From Bacteroidia bacterium (GTDB lineage Bacteria; Bacteroidota; Bacteroidia; Bacteroidales; Azobacteroidaceae): a stretch of 31,591 bases of DNA. The DNA is taken from NCBI GenBank assembly GCA_025999935.1, contig BNXY01000033.1:1-31591 (forward strand), in the 5' to 3' direction. The position numbers were made by a program, and so were the translations under genes. Position 1 is the stretch's first letter, and each line of letters begins with the position of its first letter. The notes under the pieces are model-generated. The model ran no database searches. It saw only the letters and a program-made list of their open reading frames with translations, and had not been told where the DNA came from. This document shows positions 8,452 to 15,285 of this stretch, one piece after another.

Positions 8452-9493
8452 CAAATACCCCGCTAACGCCCAACCCCCTGAAGGGGGCTGTTCCTTTGCC
8501 CTTTGCGTTTTGCCTTTCGCCTTCTTTCTTCTTTTTTCCGCTTGCGTAGAAATAGAAGAATACCCCAACAATCCGCACGGCAATTTCGAGGCGCTTTGGA
8601 AAATCATGGATGAGCATTATTGCTTTTTTGAATACAAAGAAGTGGATTGGGACAAGGTTCATTCCGATTATTCAAAAAGGATTGACAACAATATGAATAA
8701 CGAATCGCTGTTCAAACTTTTGGATGAGATGCTTCAGGAATTGAAAGACGGCCATGTCAATCTATACACGCCTTTTGACGTCGGACGTTATTGGAAATGG
8801 CATGAAGATTTTCCGCCCAATTTCAGCGCCGACCTGATTGATATTTACTTAAACAAAGATTATTCTATTTCCGGCGGAATTCGTTACAAGATTTTAGACG
8901 ACAATGTCGGCTATATGTATTACGGGGATTTCTCCAACGGATTGGGCGAAACGAATTTGGACTACATCATCGACAAAATGGCGATTTGTTCGGGACTCAT
9001 TATTGATGTCCGCAACAATGGCGGCGGATTGTTGTCTAATGCCGAAAAATTAGCCGCCCGTTTTTTCAACGAGAAAACCTTGGTGGGTTACCTCCAACAC
9101 AAAACCGGAAAAGGACACAATGATTTCTCCAAACCTTTCCCGCACTACATCGAACTTTCCACGCGCTTGCGCTACCAAAAACCGGTTATTGTGCTGACCA
9201 ACCGGGGCTGTTTCAGCGCCACCAACGATTTTATCAATTCCATGCGTTATGCGCCCAATGTCCGGATTTTGGGCGACCGCACCGGCGGCGGCAGCGGTTT
9301 ACCGTTCAACTCCGAAATGCCCAACGGCTGGATGGTGCGTTTCTCCGCCTGTCCAAGTTTTGATGCGGATATGCAGCAAATCGAATTTGGCATTGACCCG
9401 GATATATCCGTAGAATTGAAAAATCAGGATTTGCAAAAAGGGAAAGACACGCTGATTGAAACGGCAAGAGCGCTATTGGTTTCCAAACACTGA
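8438..9493 (+). CDS. S41-family peptidase, lipoprotein
   Basis: C-terminal-processing-type serine peptidase in the cell envelope. Two S41 landmarks are visible: the DVRNNGGG motif (190-197) and the nucleophile region NRGCFSATND with Ser260. An N-terminal cap region (about 45-115) includes DGHVNLY. The signal is a lipoprotein type with lipobox FSAC and acylated Cys36. Oddly, the first 25 codons contain a CCAACCCCCTGAAGGGGGCT palindrome shared with an intergenic mobile repeat at 17706-17725, so the N-terminus seems to be built partly on repeat DNA. The gene overlaps the DUF3316-like gene by 14 nt and is the last gene of the parC operon. The substrate is unknown. Confidence 0.87.
   Translation: MFSNNKYPANAQPPEGGCSFALCVLPFAFFLLFSACVEIEEYPNNPHGNFEALWKIMDEHYCFFEYKEVDWDKVHSDYSKRIDNNMNNESLFKLLDEMLQELKDGHVNLYTPFDVGRYWKWHEDFPPNFSADLIDIYLNKDYSISGGIRYKILDDNVGYMYYGDFSNGLGETNLDYIIDKMAICSGLIIDVRNNGGGLLSNAEKLAARFFNEKTLVGYLQHKTGKGHNDFSKPFPHYIELSTRLRYQKPVIVLTNRGCFSATNDFINSMRYAPNVRILGDRTGGGSGLPFNSEMPNGWMVRFSACPSFDADMQQIEFGIDPDISVELKNQDLQKGKDTLIETARALLVSKH
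8470..8489 (+). repeat. Palindromic repeat inside the S41 peptidase start
   Basis: The 20-mer CCAACCCCCTGAAGGGGGCT differs by one base from the reverse complement of 17706-17725. It encodes residues AQPPEGGC of the signal region. A pyrimidine-rich stretch of near-repeated CCTTTGCC words follows at 8491-8520. Confidence 0.8.
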
Positions 9494-9650
9494 AAAATTA
9501 TCTGCGGAAAGTGGCTTTTTTTATGCGGATTCCGCAAGTTATTTTTAAATTTTTGTTGCATAAATTTCAAGATCTGAATGATTAATATTAAAGTTATTTA
9601 TTTTGAATACAATGTGAAAAGTTAAAAATAAAATCAGATAACACAAAAAT

Positions 9651-9681
9651 TTCCGGTAATGCAATTATTTCGTTATCTTTG
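9651..9681 (+). promoter_or_regulatory. Promoter of the fucosidase gene
   Basis: TATCTTTG at 9674-9681 is a full -7 box. A near -33 element, TTC at 9651-9653, lies 20 nt upstream. The leader to the ATG at 9724 would be about 35 nt. The rest of 9494-9650 holds nothing recognisable apart from a weak TGCGGAA/TTCCGCA inverted repeat at 9503-9536. Confidence 0.7.
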
Positions 9682-9723
9682 CAGCTACAAAAGGATATTG
9701 AAAACTAAATAATAATAGAAAAA

Positions 9724-11211
9724 ATGAAGCACAATTCTCAATTCTCAATTCTCAATTCTCAATTCAACCTCTGTCTGCTTGGTTTGGGAATGTTAATTTT
9801 CCCATTATTCCAGTCTTGTACCGCGGAGGTACTTCCTCCAAAAGCGGTATTGCCGATTCCTTCCGAACGCCAACTGGCTTGGCACGAATTGGAACAATAC
9901 GCTTTTATCCACTTCACTACCAACACGTTTACCGATAAAGAGTGGGGATATGGCGACGAACAACCCGCTATCTTCAATCCGACGGATTTTGATGCCGAAC
10001 AGTGGGTGGAAACCATTCGCGACGCCGGACTGAAAGCGGTAGTTCTGACAACGAAACATCACGACGGTTTCTGCTTGTGGCCTAGCCAATACACCGAACA
10101 TTCCATTAAAAACAGTCCATTTCTCGATGGCCAAGGCGATGTAGTCAAAGCCGTTTCCGATGCTTGCCGCAAATACGGCTTGAAATTTGGGATCTACCTT
10201 TCTCCTTGGGATAGAAATCGAGCGGACTATGCAACACCCGAATACATACAGTATTACCGAAATCAATTGCGTGAATTGCTCACGAATTACGGCGAAATAT
10301 TTGAAATCTGGTTCGATGGCGCAAATGGTGGCGACGGTTATTACGGCGGTGCAAAAGAACGGCGGAAAATAGACAATCGCGTTTATTACGATTGGGCGAA
10401 TACACATGCTATTGTTCGTGAATTGGCGCCTCAGGCAGTGATGTTCAGCGATGCCGGGCCGGATGCCCGCTGGTGTGGCAACGAATCCGGTTTTGTTGGA
10501 AATCCGAATTGGAATACCATCAATATCGATACTTTGCACCCCGGTAAAGCCAATATTGGAAAATTATTGAATCACGGCGAAGAACAGGGCTCAGCGTGGG
10601 TGCCGGCAGAAGTGGATGTTTCCATTCGCCCGGGTTGGTTCTATCATGAAAAAGAAGATAGTTTGGTGCGAACACCGGAAAATTTGTTCAAAATCTATTT
10701 GGAATCCGTAGGAAGAGGTTCCAATCTTATCTTAAATCTCCCGCCCGACAGGCGCGGCTTGTTGCACGAAAACGATGTGCAAGCCTTAAAAGCTTGGAAG
10801 CAGTTGTTGGATAAAACCTTTGCGGTCAACTTTGCAGCCAACGCTCAAGCAAGCGCCGACAATTATCGCGGAAAATCGAAAAAATACGCAGCCGCCAACG
10901 TGACCGACGGTAACAAAGACAGCTATTGGGCTACTGACGACGCCGTTATTGACGCCACGCTTGAAATTGACTTAGGCAATTCGCAAACAGTTAGTTATGT
11001 GCTTTTGCAAGAATACATTCAATTGGGACAGCGAATCAAGTCGTTCACGATAGAAGCGTTCAAAGACAATACATGGATTCCTCTTGCCGAAGGCTCAACC
11101 ATTGGATACAAACACATTTTGCCGGTCGAACCGACAGAAACTGCGAAGATACGGATTCGCATTGTTGATGCAAAAGCTTGTCCGGTCATTTCCAATGTGG
11201 AAGTTTATTAA
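9724..11211 (+). CDS. GH29 alpha-L-fucosidase, lipoprotein
   Basis: Releases alpha-linked L-fucose from glycans by a retaining mechanism. The GH29 catalytic barrel spans about 45-365, with the substrate-binding segment KHHDGFCLWPS (111-121) and the nucleophile D198 in EIWFDGANG. The C-terminal 120 residues (about 375-495) look like an F5/8 type C (CBM32-like) carbohydrate-binding domain, with the NVTDGNKDSYWATDD segment. The N-terminus carries a lipobox (LFQSC, Cys32), so the enzyme should be membrane-anchored in the envelope. The first codons contain four copies of the heptamer ATTCTCA, giving the odd N-terminus HNSQFSILNSQFN. The gene stands alone with its own promoter, not in a recognisable polysaccharide utilisation locus. 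Confidence 0.92.
   Translation: MKHNSQFSILNSQFNLCLLGLGMLIFPLFQSCTAEVLPPKAVLPIPSERQLAWHELEQYAFIHFTTNTFTDKEWGYGDEQPAIFNPTDFDAEQWVETIRDAGLKAVVLTTKHHDGFCLWPSQYTEHSIKNSPFLDGQGDVVKAVSDACRKYGLKFGIYLSPWDRNRADYATPEYIQYYRNQLRELLTNYGEIFEIWFDGANGGDGYYGGAKERRKIDNRVYYDWANTHAIVRELAPQAVMFSDAGPDARWCGNESGFVGNPNWNTINIDTLHPGKANIGKLLNHGEEQGSAWVPAEVDVSIRPGWFYHEKEDSLVRTPENLFKIYLESVGRGSNLILNLPPDRRGLLHENDVQALKAWKQLLDKTFAVNFAANAQASADNYRGKSKKYAAANVTDGNKDSYWATDDAVIDATLEIDLGNSQTVSYVLLQEYIQLGQRIKSFTIEAFKDNTWIPLAEGSTIGYKHILPVEPTETAKIRIRIVDAKACPVISNVEVY
9734..9766 (+). repeat. ATTCTCA heptamer microsatellite in fucosidase codons 4-15
   Basis: Four perfect copies of ATTCTCA (9734-9761) are followed by a partial copy, ATTCA. 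Because the unit is 7 nt, gain or loss of one copy changes the reading frame. Confidence 0.92.
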
Positions 11212-11231
11212 AAAATTTGCCGCGCCAAAAA

Positions 11232-11262
11232 TTGGCTAATTGAAAAATTAATCCTACCTTTG
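11232..11262 (+). promoter_or_regulatory. Promoter of tRNA-Leu
   Basis: TTG at 11232-11234, 20 nt, TACCTTTG at 11255-11262: a perfect Bacteroidota promoter ending 10 nt before the tRNA. Confidence 0.88.
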
Positions 11263-11272
11263 CATCCGCTTA

Positions 11273-11354
11273 GCGCTCGTGGTGTAATTGGTAGCCACGC
11301 CAGACTTAGGATCTGGTGCTGAGAGGCGTGGGGGTTCGAGTCCCTTCGGGCGCA
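11273..11354 (+). tRNA. tRNA-Leu (anticodon UAG)
   Basis: An 82-nt class II tRNA. The acceptor stem pairs GCGCTCG with CGGGCGC (one G-U). The anticodon stem-loop is CCAGA-CTTAGGA-TCTGG, giving anticodon UAG for CUN leucine codons. A short variable arm (TGCTGAGAGGCGT region) and the T loop GGTTCGAGTCC follow. The discriminator base is A, and CCA is not encoded. Confidence 0.97.
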
Positions 11355-11363
11355 CGATTTGTT

Positions 11364-11404
11364 AAATCTCCGGAAATTACAAGATTTTCGGGGATTTTTT
11401 TTGT
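11364..11404 (+). terminator. Terminator after tRNA-Leu
   Basis: AAATCTCCG (11364-11372) pairs with CGGGGATTT (11389-11397, one G-U) and a long T run follows directly. Confidence 0.85.
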
Positions 11405-11423
11405 CCCTGAATGGGTTGGAAAA

Positions 11424-11943
11424 ATGAATCATTTTAATTCCATACGGGAGTTGCTCAACACATTAAGCCGAGGCAATAAACTGATTGACAAGATGTTTGA
11501 AAAACGAAAAACGCCTTCGTATCGTTACGAGTATGCTGCGGAATTAGCGGAATTTGATTTTGCCGAATTATGTGAAATTTTGCAAGACAAAGAAGTTATG
11601 TACGCTTACGAACACGCTTTTTCCAATGAAGAAGTACAGGATTGGCTGAATAGAAACTTAAAAAGATATTCAGACAACGGGTTTGGCTTGTGGGCTGTTA
11701 TTAAGAAAGATACCAATGAATTTATCGGACAGTGCGGATTAACAATTCAGGAAATTGATAATGAAAAATATTTAGAAATTGGTTATTTGCTGAAAAAGAA
11801 GTATTGGCACAATTATCAGAACAAATAATTTTGCTTCTCAAAAAGTTGCCGAAGGAGTTGGAATGAAAGTGGAAAAGGAAGTAATCAAACACTATTACAA
11901 AATGGATATGCCTCACTATATTTATTGTATTGAAAAAATATGA
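11424..11943 (+). pseudogene. GNAT acetyltransferase, broken by an internal deletion
   Basis: Remnant of a RimJ/RimL-type GNAT N-acetyltransferase. Codons from the ATG at 11424 give an N-terminal half ending in LEIGYLLKKKYWHN, then a premature stop at 11826. The frame one base on (from about 11815) continues with IIRTNNFASQKVAEGVGM and ends in DMPHYIYCIEKI, stop at 11941-11943, which is the normal C-terminus of the family. Intact relatives have about 25-30 residues between these halves, including the acetyl-CoA-binding G-[YH]-[AG]-T-E segment. So the cofactor loop has been lost and the frame shifted at about 11812-11816. The gene follows tRNA-Leu and should be non-functional. Confidence 0.85.
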
Positions 11944-12094
11944 ACTCAATTTTCAAAAATATGCTGTCGCAATATTCGCCGACAACAAAATACGAACATA
12001 AAAATCATTTGATAAAAAACTCGTTTACAGAGGCGTTGATAAACAAGAAAAATCCCGATTGGAAAGTGCTGGTTACTGAAAGAGGCTTTGTTAG
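11940..12094 (+). pseudogene. Possible AbiEii-like toxin fragment
   Basis: An ATG overlaps the stop of the GNAT remnant (ATGA). The first 25 residues, starting MNSIFKNMLSQYSPTTKY, resemble the N-terminus of AbiEii/AbiGii nucleotidyltransferase toxins as I recall them. The next residues (ALINKKNPDWKVLVTERG) do not, and the conserved GGTALR and DLDFSL nucleotidyltransferase motifs are absent. The frame then runs into a palindromic repeat and stops at 12192-12194. I read it as the truncated start of a toxin gene, but the match is short. Confidence 0.35.
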
Positions 12095-12230
12095 AGATTC
12101 TTCACCTGCGGCTTGGAATGACACACTGCGAGTCGTGAATGATGGAGGAAGTAGTGGCGACGAAGCCGCTACTACTTCCTCTCCCTCTCCCTAAAATGGC
12201 GAGTGTCATTCCGAACGTAGTGAGGAATCT
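12095..12230. repeat. MITE-like inverted repeat element
   Basis: The left end (12095-12124, beginning AGATTC and ending GGAATGACAC) is matched by the reverse complement of the right end (12203-12230, GTGTCATTCC...GGAATCT). Inside, 12145-12182 forms a strong hairpin (arm GAGGAAGTAGTGGCG). No clear target-site duplication is seen and no transposase is encoded. Repeats with these ends are, as I recall, common in Bacteroidota genomes. Confidence 0.75.
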
Positions 12231-12360
12231 ACCCAAAGGCGCAGTACCTTTACAATTCATAATCAAACAGAGTTGAATGAGGTATCTAATAATAAGCAAT
12301 GAATGCAATATTTGAGAATCTTGAGTATCTTTGCAGTTTAATGACAAGCAGATAAATAAT
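12231..12360. other. Short non-coding stretch before the ATPase remnant
   Basis: No gene is visible. It contains TATCTTTG at 12326-12333, a promoter -7 box 28 nt before the ATPase start codon, without a clear -33 element. Confidence 0.6.
12326..12333 (+). promoter_or_regulatory. Promoter -7 box of the ATPase remnant
   Basis: TATCTTTG matches TAnnTTTG. The nearest TTG lies only 11 nt upstream, so only the -7 box is supported. Confidence 0.6.
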
Positions 12361-13322
12361 ATGGAACGAAAATTAATGTCAGAATTAATACGGTGGAAAG
12401 ACAAGAAAGGCAGAAAACCACTCTTGCTCGAAGGTGCGCGCCAAGTAGGGAAAACCTACTTGCTGAAAGACTTTGGCAAGCGATATTTTAAAAATGTGGC
12501 GTATGTCAATTTTCAAAATCCAAGCACTGAACTAATCGACTTGTTCAATGGCTCTATTGAGCCAAAGCGCATTATAACCATGCTCGAACTCTATCTGAAT
12601 ATGAAAATATCGCCTTCCGAAACGCTGATTATTTTCGACGAGGCGCAAGAAATTCCACGTGCATTGACTTCGTTGAAATATTTTTGCGAAGATACTCCCG
12701 AATATACTATCGCTACTGCAGGCAGTTTGCTTGGTGTTTTTCTGCACAAAGATACTTCCTTTCCTGTAGGTAAAGTAAACAGGGGGCGAGGGCAAGAGAA
12801 TACGAAATGGCGATTGAATGGCTGATTGATGCAGGTATAGTACGCCGTGTAAATAAAGTCAGTTGCGGTAATAAAATTCCGCTCAAGTCATATTCTGATA
12901 TTTCTGCATTCAAATTATATTTTGTAGATATTGGACTGTTTCGTAACCTTGCCGAAATACCTTTTGAAGCAATAGAGAACAAAAACGAGATTTTTGATGA
13001 ATTTAATGGTTTAGTCGCAGAACAATTTGTGTTACAGCAGTTAGCCAAGCACACGCTTTATTATTGGACAGGAGGAGAAGAAAGCGAAGTTGATTTCGTA
13101 ATGCAATATAATTCTAATGTTGTTCCAATTGAAGTAAAAAGTGGAACAAATGTAAAAGCAAAAAGTTTGAAATTGTTTAGAGAAATTTATTCACCAAAAG
13201 TCAGTGTCCGTTTTTCCTTGAAAAACACACGAATAGACAATGATTTGCTCAATATTTCTTTGTTTAGCGTGTTTTTATGTGAACAATTACTTGATTATTC
13301 GTTGCAAAAATGTGTAAAATAG
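12361..13322 (+). pseudogene. AAA ATPase with DUF4143 domain, internally deleted
   Basis: Remnant of a predicted ATPase of the ATP-binding/DUF4143 type common in Bacteroidota. The first part (ATG 12361) has Walker A GARQVGKT (residues 25-32) and Walker B LIIFDEAQ, then breaks off after SFPVGKV and stops at 12825. A second frame resumes at about 12780 with QGARAREYEMAIEWL and runs through the C-terminal DUF4143 nuclease-like fold (EVDFVMQY, PIEVKSGTNVKAKS) to a stop at 13320-13322. Intact members have roughly 120-140 residues between these points. So the middle was removed by an out-of-frame deletion near 12775-12782. The family's function is poorly known. Both halves remain readable, so the loss is probably recent. 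Confidence 0.88.
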
Positions 13323-13384
13323 AAGCATTATTCATCCGAAAAATGTGTAAAATAGAAGCATTATTCGTCCGAAAAATGTGTAAA
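13306..13384 (+). repeat. 33-bp tandem repeat at the end of the ATPase remnant
   Basis: Two 33-bp units (13306-13338 and 13339-13371) differ by a single base (A/G at 13334/13367), with a partial third unit to 13384. The ATPase stop codon lies in unit 1. In another frame the units read MCKIEALFIRK and MCKIEALFVRK, then MCKLNYISL and a stop at 13403-13405: an open frame of 31 codons from 13310. Confidence 0.9.
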
Positions 13385-13451
13385 TTGAATTATATTTCAC
13401 TATAAATCAGATTATTAAATCATAACAACAAAACGTAAATAATAGAAAACA
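13385..13451. other. Short AT-rich spacer
   Basis: No feature is seen other than A-rich sequence (ATAATAGAAAACA) directly before the next start codon. Confidence 0.4.
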
Positions 13452-13677
13452 ATGAGATACCTAAACAAAATCATTTTCACCAATAGCGCCCAAATAAAAT
13501 ACACCGAGATAAATCTCGATGGCAATATTCATTTAATCGGTACGCAAGGCGTTGGGAAAAGCACCTTGCTTCGGGCTATCTTGTTTTTTTAGCGGAGAAT
13601 ACAAACAACCCTATTTCGTCAACGAAAACGGCAATGTAGCAGATTGTCTTTTATACCCATTTTCACAATTATGTTAG
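13452..13677 (+). pseudogene. SMC-like P-loop ATPase fragment (condensin/Wadjet JetC-like?)
   Basis: The first 46 codons, MRYLNKIIFTNSAQIKY onward, end in IGTQGVGKSTLLRAILFF with a clear Walker A (GTQGVGKST, 30-38). This matches, from memory, the N-terminus of large SMC/MukB-like ATP-binding proteins of Bacteroidota, related to MksF/JetC-type condensins. A TAG at 13590-13592 follows a run of seven T. Reading on in the next frame gives SGEYKQPYFVNENGNVAD, which resembles a segment some 70-100 residues further into such proteins. So an internal deletion at the T run is likely. Everything downstream (coiled coil, Walker B) is missing. The family assignment is tentative; the broken P-loop gene is clear. 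Confidence 0.65.
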
Positions 13678-13834
13678 CTTTAATTCATTTGTTGGATAAA
13701 AATGAAAGGGAAAAATTCATCTGAAATTTACAAGCGTGAAATGCCAAAAAACGCTTTTAAGACAGCCTCATTGATACAACGAATCGAATTTTTTCGTATT
13801 TTTGTCGAAGTTATATAACTTAAAAACAATAAAT
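13678..13834. other. Intergenic region with the sod promoter
   Basis: No gene remnant is recognisable here. TATTTTTG at 13797-13804 is a -7 box. The nearest TTG (13771-13773) is 23 nt upstream, slightly long. Transcription would start near 13811. Confidence 0.6.
13797..13804 (+). promoter_or_regulatory. Promoter -7 box of the sod gene
   Basis: TATTTTTG fits TAnnTTTG. It overlaps an in-frame TTG at 13802, which argues against that codon as the sod start and for the ATG at 13835. Confidence 0.6.
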
Positions 13835-14482
13835 ATGATTACTTTATTTTTAAGTTTGATTTTATTTGTAACAAATAATCAAACAGCAGAAAAAAATGAA
13901 AATGTTACGAAATTTGAATTAGTAAAATTACCATACTCTACGGATGCCTTAGAGCCGGTAATCAGTAAACAAACCATTGAGTTTCACCATGGTAAGCATC
14001 TGCAAACGTATGTGAATAACCTGAACAACCTGATTCAGGGAACAAAGTTTGAAAACGCCAACCTCGAAACTATCGTAAAGGAATCGGATGGCGCTATTTT
14101 CAATAATGCCGGTCAGATCTTGAATCACAACCTGTATTTTACCCAATTCTCTCCCAATGGAGGCGGAAAACCTTCCGGCAAATTAGCTGCTGCCATTGAT
14201 GCCGCCTATGGTTCTTTCGAGAATTTCCAAAAAGAATTTGAAACAGCCGGCGCCGGTTTGTTCGGTTCGGGATGGGTTTGGCTGGCGAAAGACAAAGACG
14301 GTAAATTGTCGATTACCAAGGAAGCAAACGCCGGCAATCCATTGGCCAAAGGTTTAACGCCGCTGCTGGGTTTCGATGTTTGGGAACATGCCTACTACCT
14401 CGACTACCAGAATCGCCGCGCCGACCACCTGAAAGAATTGTGGAAAATCGTTGACTGGAAAGTAGTTGAAAAACGGTATTGA
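13835..14482 (+). CDS. sodB: Superoxide dismutase, Fe type
   Basis: Converts superoxide to oxygen and peroxide. The family's metal-binding signature DVWEHAYYLDY is present near the C-terminus, and the other ligand histidines are in EFHHGKH and ILNHNLYF. The glutamine in NNAGQILNH sits where iron enzymes carry Gln69. The MnSOD glutamine position holds Ala in NAGNPL. Both favour an iron or cambialistic enzyme. The N-terminus is unusual: about 25 residues with a hydrophobic run (MITLFLSLILFV) precede the normal start of the fold at FELVKLPYS. This could be a signal peptide or membrane anchor, although no Lys/Arg precedes it. Length is 215 aa against about 193 in E. coli SodB. Confidence 0.93.
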   Translation: MITLFLSLILFVTNNQTAEKNENVTKFELVKLPYSTDALEPVISKQTIEFHHGKHLQTYVNNLNNLIQGTKFENANLETIVKESDGAIFNNAGQILNHNLYFTQFSPNGGGKPSGKLAAAIDAAYGSFENFQKEFETAGAGLFGSGWVWLAKDKDGKLSITKEANAGNPLAKGLTPLLGFDVWEHAYYLDYQNRRADHLKELWKIVDWKVVEKRY

Positions 14483-14537
14483 AATACCCAATCCCGACAG
14501 ATAAAAACGCCCTTAGATGATTTTGGTAAAAAAAACG

Positions 14538-14545
14538 TATATTTG
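14538..14545 (+). promoter_or_regulatory. Promoter -7 box of the alkD-like gene
   Basis: TATATTTG fits TAnnTTTG and lies 27 nt before the ATG at 14573. No well-spaced TTG is present. Confidence 0.6.
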
Positions 14546-14572
14546 CAGAAGTTATGATAATGTAAAATTTGT

Positions 14573-15274
14573 ATGAATGCAGAATTTATTCTCGGAGAAC
14601 TCCTTTCTGTCGCCAGTCCTGAAAAAGCCCGGTTCTTACAGGGCTTTTTCAAGACCGGCAAAGGGCAATATGCCGAAGGAGACGTCCTATTGGGCATCGT
14701 TGTTCCGTTGATAAGGGATATCGTTAAAAAAAGTCCCGAACTTCCTTTTAGTGAAATTCAGATTTTGCTGGATTCGGCATATCACGAAGCGCGATTGGCC
14801 GGATTACTGCTCCTTATGAAGCAATTTAAAAAGGCCAAACCGGAAAAGCAGAAAGAAATTTTCGATTTTTACCTGCAAAACGCCCGAAAAGCCAACAATT
14901 GGGATTTGGTCGATGTTACCTGCCGCGACGTAATCGGCGCCTATTTGTTGGATAAAGAAGATAGAAGCATACTGTATCGTCTGGCAGAAAGCGATAATCT
15001 TTGGGAACAGCGGATTGCCATTGTATCAACATGGACATTCATCAAAAACCGGCAATTCGACGACACGCTGGCAATTGCTGAAAAACTACTCAATCACAAA
15101 CATGATCTGATGCACAAAGCCGTCGGCTGGATGTTGCGGGAAGTCGGCAAAAAAGACCGGCAAACCTTGGTGGATTTTTTGGAAAAATACCATAAACAGA
15201 TGCCTCGCACCGCTTTACGCTATGCCATCGAACATTTTTCTCCGGAAGAACGCGCCTATTTTATGAAGAAATAG
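14573..15274 (+). CDS. DNA alkylation repair protein (AlkD-like)
   Basis: HEAT-like-repeat DNA glycosylase expected to remove bulky or positively charged alkylated bases such as 3- and 7-alkylpurines. Family landmarks are visible: NNWDLVDV (108-115, with the catalytic-type Trp and Asp), WEQRIAIVSTW (144-154), HKAVGWMLREVGK (181-193) and MPRTALRYAIE near the C-terminus. Length of 233 aa is standard. It has its own promoter box and is convergent with the methyltransferase gene, with only 11 nt between their stop codons. Confidence 0.9.
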   Translation: MNAEFILGELLSVASPEKARFLQGFFKTGKGQYAEGDVLLGIVVPLIRDIVKKSPELPFSEIQILLDSAYHEARLAGLLLLMKQFKKAKPEKQKEIFDFYLQNARKANNWDLVDVTCRDVIGAYLLDKEDRSILYRLAESDNLWEQRIAIVSTWTFIKNRQFDDTLAIAEKLLNHKHDLMHKAVGWMLREVGKKDRQTLVDFLEKYHKQMPRTALRYAIEHFSPEERAYFMKK

Positions 15275-15285
15275 CGCTTAAATGA

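Noticed and set aside
11273..11354. tRNA-Leu as an attachment site with a downstream duplicate of its 3' end
   Set aside because: No second copy of the tRNA 3' end was found in the next 2.5 kb and no integrase gene is present, so integration here remains a guess.
11316..11423. Extension of the GNAT frame upstream into tRNA-Leu
   Set aside because: The extra 36 codons lie inside the tRNA and its terminator; the ATG at 11424 is the natural start.
13306..13384. Tandem repeat considered as a CRISPR array
   Set aside because: The units are contiguous with no spacers, and no cas gene is nearby.
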